Source: Planctomycetota bacterium (lineage in GTDB: Bacteria > Planctomycetota > Planctomycetia > Pirellulales > Pirellulaceae). Taken from it: a stretch of 8,445 bases of DNA. The stretch is from assembly GCA_026692885.1 (NCBI GenBank), contig JAPLNJ010001128.1, forward strand, positions 1-8,445, given 5' to 3'. The translations under genes and the position numbers were made by a program. The stretch's first letter is position 1. Each line of letters begins with the position of its first letter. This document shows, piece by piece, positions 6,110 to 8,445 of the stretch. The notes below the pieces were generated by a model. It ran no database searches. It had not been told where the DNA came from and was given only the letters and a program-made list of their open reading frames with translations.

Positions 6110-7492
6110 TTATCCCACGGTCTGTTTCAGCAGGGCGATGGCCGCGGCGGTCATCTCACGCGCGGCGGTAGGCTGGTACGGAGGCAAGTCGACAATCTTC
6201 GGTACCACCAGGGCCGAATACTCGCCAAGCTGGTAGGCCGTGGGGTCGGGCACGTAGCCGATCGAACCATCGGCGCAGCCCACCACGAGCGTGTCGTGAA
6301 GCGGCGAGTCCCGGCGGATCGCCAGCCCGTAATAGCTGTACAGCTCGGCCGGATGGAGCAATATTCCCACCGGCCCGAGCTGGATCGCGCTGAGCGTGAT
6401 CGGCAAGTGCTTGACGTTTCGATCGCGGTGCTCATTGCCCCGATACCAGTCGGCGGAAAAACCGGCGTCGACCCACTGCCCCGACTGGCACTTGCTTGGG
6501 TCGCGGCGATACTCGTCAACCCATTGTTCGAACCGTTCCATATCGAACGGCACGTTGAAGGGCGTGCTGCGCGTGCGCAGGCAGTCGACGCGCTGCGGAG
6601 TGGCGGCGGCAATCGCCTGTTTCAAGGCGGGAGTCATGGCGGCCACAGTTTGCCGGATCTCGCCGCGCCAGTCGCTGCCGTCGCCGGGGTTCACGTCGCC
6701 GATGTGGCCCTGGAGGAACGACGGACGCAGGCCCAAGTCTTTGCGGAGATCCCGGGCCACCTCGCCCGGCCAGTCGGGCCCGGCCTGCTCATCGGCATAG
6801 CACACGGCATGGGCCGAGAAGTGATACCACACCAGGTCCGGCTTCTTGCCTGCCCGGCGGAAGACCAGGGCGTGGAGCAGCGTGTCGAGCCAGCGCTGGG
6901 CGTCGGTCGAGTGGGGGCCGAATTCGGCATCGGTGCGGGCCACGCCCTGCTTCACGGTGCGGTTGTGACTGCCGCCCGTCGCGCGGCACTTGCCCAGTGA
7001 CAGTTCGGCCGGGGCCAGATCGGCCTTGGCCGCGGTGATTGCCTCCACGGTGCGTTGCTCCACGGTGGCCATGAACTCCGGGGACATCCCACCCCACTGC
7101 CGGATCTTCTTGAAGGTCGGCATGCTGTGATCGTGCGTGGCGACCAGGTGGATCTGCTCGGCCGGGATCCCCGTCCGCCCGGCGGCTGCCTGCTGGATGC
7201 GCCCGGCCATGTCCTGATCCAAGCCCAGGATGTCAAGCGAACAGAGGACCACCTGCGTTGGGCCGCAGGTCAGCACCAAGGCCCGCACCTCGGATGGCTG
7301 GCGAATCCCCTTGACCCGTCGCTCTTGTCCCGGCGGCTTGTGAAAGCCGGCCAATTCGATGCCCAAGGGCGGCGTGATATCGACCACGCCCTCGCCCGCA
7401 GCCAAGCCGCCCGGGGCCACCGCCTTGGCCTGCGTCGCCCCCAAAACCGCCGCCCCACCGATCACCGCCGAGAGAAACTGCCGCCGTTGCAT
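6110..7492 (-). CDS. Tat-exported neutral/alkaline ceramidase-like hydrolase, nucleophile Ser replaced
   Basis: The 460-residue protein opens with a Tat-type signal (RRQFL at 3-7, then AVIGGAAVLGATQAKA). The body matches the N-terminal domain of neutral/alkaline ceramidases: VDITPPLGIELAGF (37-50), THDH (119-122) and FSAH (225-228) as likely zinc-binding histidines, QGHIGDVNPGDG (261-272), and near the end HPAELYS (380-386) and GYVPDPTAY (412-420), which sit where the zinc ligands Glu and Tyr lie in the Pseudomonas enzyme. In true ceramidases the GDVSP-type motif carries the nucleophile Ser; here that position is Asn268. The separate C-terminal immunoglobulin-like domain of classical ceramidases is missing, which fits the shorter length. 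The enzyme is therefore probably a metal-dependent hydrolase of another amide or ester, not a proven ceramidase. The start is ATG 7492; GTG 7495 lies too close to the AGGAG. Confidence 0.87.
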   Translation of the reverse strand: MQRRQFLSAVIGGAAVLGATQAKAVAPGGLAAGEGVVDITPPLGIELAGFHKPPGQERRVKGIRQPSEVRALVLTCGPTQVVLCSLDILGLDQDMAGRIQQAAAGRTGIPAEQIHLVATHDHSMPTFKKIRQWGGMSPEFMATVEQRTVEAITAAKADLAPAELSLGKCRATGGSHNRTVKQGVARTDAEFGPHSTDAQRWLDTLLHALVFRRAGKKPDLVWYHFSAHAVCYADEQAGPDWPGEVARDLRKDLGLRPSFLQGHIGDVNPGDGSDWRGEIRQTVAAMTPALKQAIAAATPQRVDCLRTRSTPFNVPFDMERFEQWVDEYRRDPSKCQSGQWVDAGFSADWYRGNEHRDRNVKHLPITLSAIQLGPVGILLHPAELYSYYGLAIRRDSPLHDTLVVGCADGSIGYVPDPTAYQLGEYSALVVPKIVDLPPYQPTAAREMTAAAIALLKQTVG

Positions 7493-7498
7493 CACCTA

Positions 7499-7506
7499 TC
7501 TCCTTT
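7499..7506 (-). promoter_or_regulatory. Ribosome binding site deciding between two adjacent starts
   Basis: AAAGGAGA on the minus strand. Its AGGAG core is seven bases from ATG 7492 and only four from GTG 7495, which favours the ATG. Confidence 0.7.
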
Positions 7507-7568
7507 GAATTGGGATTTCCCATCTAGTGCGTCGTCAAGACGAAGAGCGTGGGTTGCCTGCGGGACGG

Positions 7569-7623
7569 CGCTAGCCGCCGGTGAAGAGTGGACCTGTTTT
7601 CCCGGAGAGACCCGCGGCTAGCG
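7569..7623. repeat. GCTAGC-type hairpin
   Basis: CGCTAGCCG (7569-7577) and CGGCTAGCG (7615-7623) are perfect 9-bp inverted arms around a 37-base loop. The same core recurs at 8138-8184 and at the ends of the 728-979 palindrome. Confidence 0.65.
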
Positions 7624-7667
7624 ACTTGCGGCTCACCATGTCTGGCGGCAAAGTAAGCGGCATTGGG

Positions 7668-7852
7668 CTAGTGCGTCTTCAAGGCCAAATCTTGGGGTGC
7701 CACTGGCTCTGCCAGTGCTGGCCAAAAGTTCGGCCTTGCGCCCGTCATCGCGTCCGACGTCGCCGAGTGATCCGATCGCGATTGACCTCGGCACTGGCGG
7801 AGCCAGTGGCACCCAAGCCAACCCCAACATTAAGTCTTGACGACGCACTAGC
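7668..7852. repeat. 185-bp palindromic element with CTAGTGCGTC ends
   Basis: The ends CTAGTGCGTCTTCAAG (from 7668) and the complement of CTAGTGCGTCGTCAAG (to 7852) differ at one base. Further in, 7695-7717 (GGGTGCCACTGGCTCTGCC...) and 7792-7814 are inverted copies matching over 22 of 23 bases. The 74 bases between them (7718-7791) contain no gene. This has the size and shape of a non-autonomous mobile element; I see no clear target duplication. Confidence 0.8.
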
Positions 7853-7974
7853 GCCGTCCCGCTCACTCATCGCCATTCCAACCCTTCGGCCTGAAGACGC
7901 ACTAGGCTCCGTTCGGATACGCTCCGAGCAGCAACCGTTTCGCCATGTTAACAGCGCGGCTTGCGGCCTTCCAG

Positions 7975-8445
7975 TCAGCGTGCCGGCTCAAGATCCATGA
8001 GCACGTAATCGGCCTCGTCCAGTCCAAAGGCGAGTTGGCTGGCCAGGTTGGGTTCGGCGTCCTGCGGCCCCGAAGAGTCCAGCAGGCAGCGGAACGTGGT
8101 CAGGTAAGCATCGTTCGAGAAATAAGTGAGCGGAATAGCGCTAGCCACCGGTTCCGGATTGGCCGCAACACCGGCGGCTAGCGCCGTTGGATGCGTCTCC
8201 GCCGTGATCTTCGGGCGTTGGTCGCACGCAAAGCCACCGCCGTCGTCCTCAGTCTGACCGCACGTCGATGAAGTCCGGCGGACGTAGTGAGTCAGATTCG
8301 CGACACACGGTAGCGCGCGGAGGTCTGTCAGACCTGCGTGCGCAAGAGCCCTGTCAGAAGTTGCTTCGGTGTGTCGGACCGAGGCGCGCAGAGAGCGGGA
8401 TTGATCAACCGACAGCGTTGACGGCGTCGGGATTCGAAGACCGCG
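7975..8445 (-). CDS. Unrecognised open frame entering from the right edge; C-terminal part looks coding
   Basis: On the minus strand the frame read from base 8445 is open for 156 codons and stops with TGA at 7977-7975. No ATG start is present; the only in-frame ATG is near the end, and an in-frame GTG at 8148 would give 57 residues. The last 50 or so residues (FSNDAYLTTFRCLLDSSG..., ...LAFGLDEADYVLMDLEPAR) are acidic with a regular hydrophobic pattern, and about three quarters of their codons end in G or C, as expected for a gene of this genome. The frame upstream of about 8185 (for example AGLTDLRALPCVANLTHYV) reads differently and may be repeat DNA that happens to stay open. The GCTAGC hairpin at 8138-8184 lies in frame at the change of character. 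It may be the tail of a gene, possibly cut by a repeat; I recognise no family. Confidence 0.35.
   Translation of the reverse strand, partial: RGLRIPTPSTLSVDQSRSLRASVRHTEATSDRALAHAGLTDLRALPCVANLTHYVRRTSSTCGQTEDDGGGFACDQRPKITAETHPTALAAGVAANPEPVASAIPLTYFSNDAYLTTFRCLLDSSGPQDAEPNLASQLAFGLDEADYVLMDLEPAR
8138..8184. repeat. GCTAGC-type hairpin inside the right-edge open frame
   Basis: GCGCTAGCCACCGGT (8138-8152) and ACCGGCGGCTAGCGC (8170-8184) are inverted arms with one mismatch and a 17-base loop. It is the cleanest copy of the repeat also seen at 7569-7623. Confidence 0.75.
8321..8335. repeat. Short perfect palindrome
   Basis: AGGTCTG-T-CAGACCT, seven bases each side of a single central base. 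It lies in the part of the right-edge open frame that looks least like coding sequence and may be an operator-like site or part of a dispersed repeat. Nothing else identifies it. Confidence 0.4.

Larger units (their letters stand above)
7524..7907. repeat. Outer inverted repeat enclosing a cluster of nested repeats
   Basis: CTAGTGCGTC starts the block at 7524 and its complement ends it at 7907. The two ends share further stretches in the same order: CGAAG about 18 bases in, and GCGGGACGGCGCTAG, read at 7560-7574 on the plus strand and as the complement at 7849-7863. Their spacing differs by a few bases, so the arms are diverged copies. Inside lie the hairpin at 7569-7623 and the palindrome at 7668-7852. 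The block begins 31 bases upstream of the ceramidase-like start, so that gene's promoter must lie within or beside it. No convincing gene lies in 7508-7974; the frames there fall in the repeats. Confidence 0.75.

Noticed and set aside
6035..7000. 321-codon plus-strand open frame opposite the ceramidase-like gene
   Set aside because: No motif or ribosome site; the minus strand has a clear family match and Tat signal.
7581..8000. Plus- and minus-strand frames across the 7524-7907 repeats
   Set aside because: They run through inverted repeats, have no recognisable domain, and their existence is explained by base composition.
728..8184. CRISPR array
   Set aside because: Repeats here are inverted pairs of different families with irregular spacing; there is no regular direct repeat-spacer pattern and no cas gene.

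Overview
The window looks like a chromosomal piece of a GC-rich bacterium of the Planctomycetota, perhaps a Pirellulales-like lineage. This is an inference. It rests on secreted hydrolases of types common in that phylum (SGNH hydrolase, large alpha/beta hydrolase, ceramidase-like protein), each spaced well apart in its own transcription unit, and on intergenic DNA packed with long GC-rich inverted repeats, including a recurring GGCTAGCGC-type hairpin. No rRNA, tRNA or taxonomic marker gene is present, so the assignment is tentative.

Layout. At 1-135 the minus strand may carry the end of a mobile element that lies mostly outside the window. 285-725 is a wreck of a Tat-exported glycoside hydrolase family 3 enzyme that keeps its beginning and the end of its catalytic domain but not the middle. 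A 252-bp near-symmetrical palindrome (728-979) follows. 1118-1626 is a second wreck: a TIR domain joined out of frame to the last TPR repeat of what was probably a TIR-(central domain)-TPR immune-type protein. 1691-1912 holds two further repeat families. Three intact genes follow: an SGNH/GDSL hydrolase (1953-3293, minus), divergently transcribed from a 709-residue alpha/beta hydrolase (3680-5809, plus), which is convergent with a Tat-exported neutral-ceramidase-like protein (6110-7492, minus). A perfect 30-bp stem hairpin sits between the convergent pair. From 7524 to 7907 there is a nest of interleaved inverted repeats. From 8445 down to 7975 a minus-strand frame stays open for 157 codons and may be the tail of a gene entering from the right.

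How the parts fit. All three intact genes, and the GH3 remnant, begin with export signals and encode hydrolases, which fits extracytoplasmic turnover of polymers or lipids. They are not one operon (strands -, +, -) and no shared pathway can be proved. The most unusual points are the two neighbouring genes that both lost their middles, the catalytically degenerate second half of the alpha/beta hydrolase, the Asn in place of the ceramidase nucleophile Ser, and the density of nested palindromes. I did not find a clear new defence or mobile system; the TIR remnant is the only immune-type gene and it is broken.
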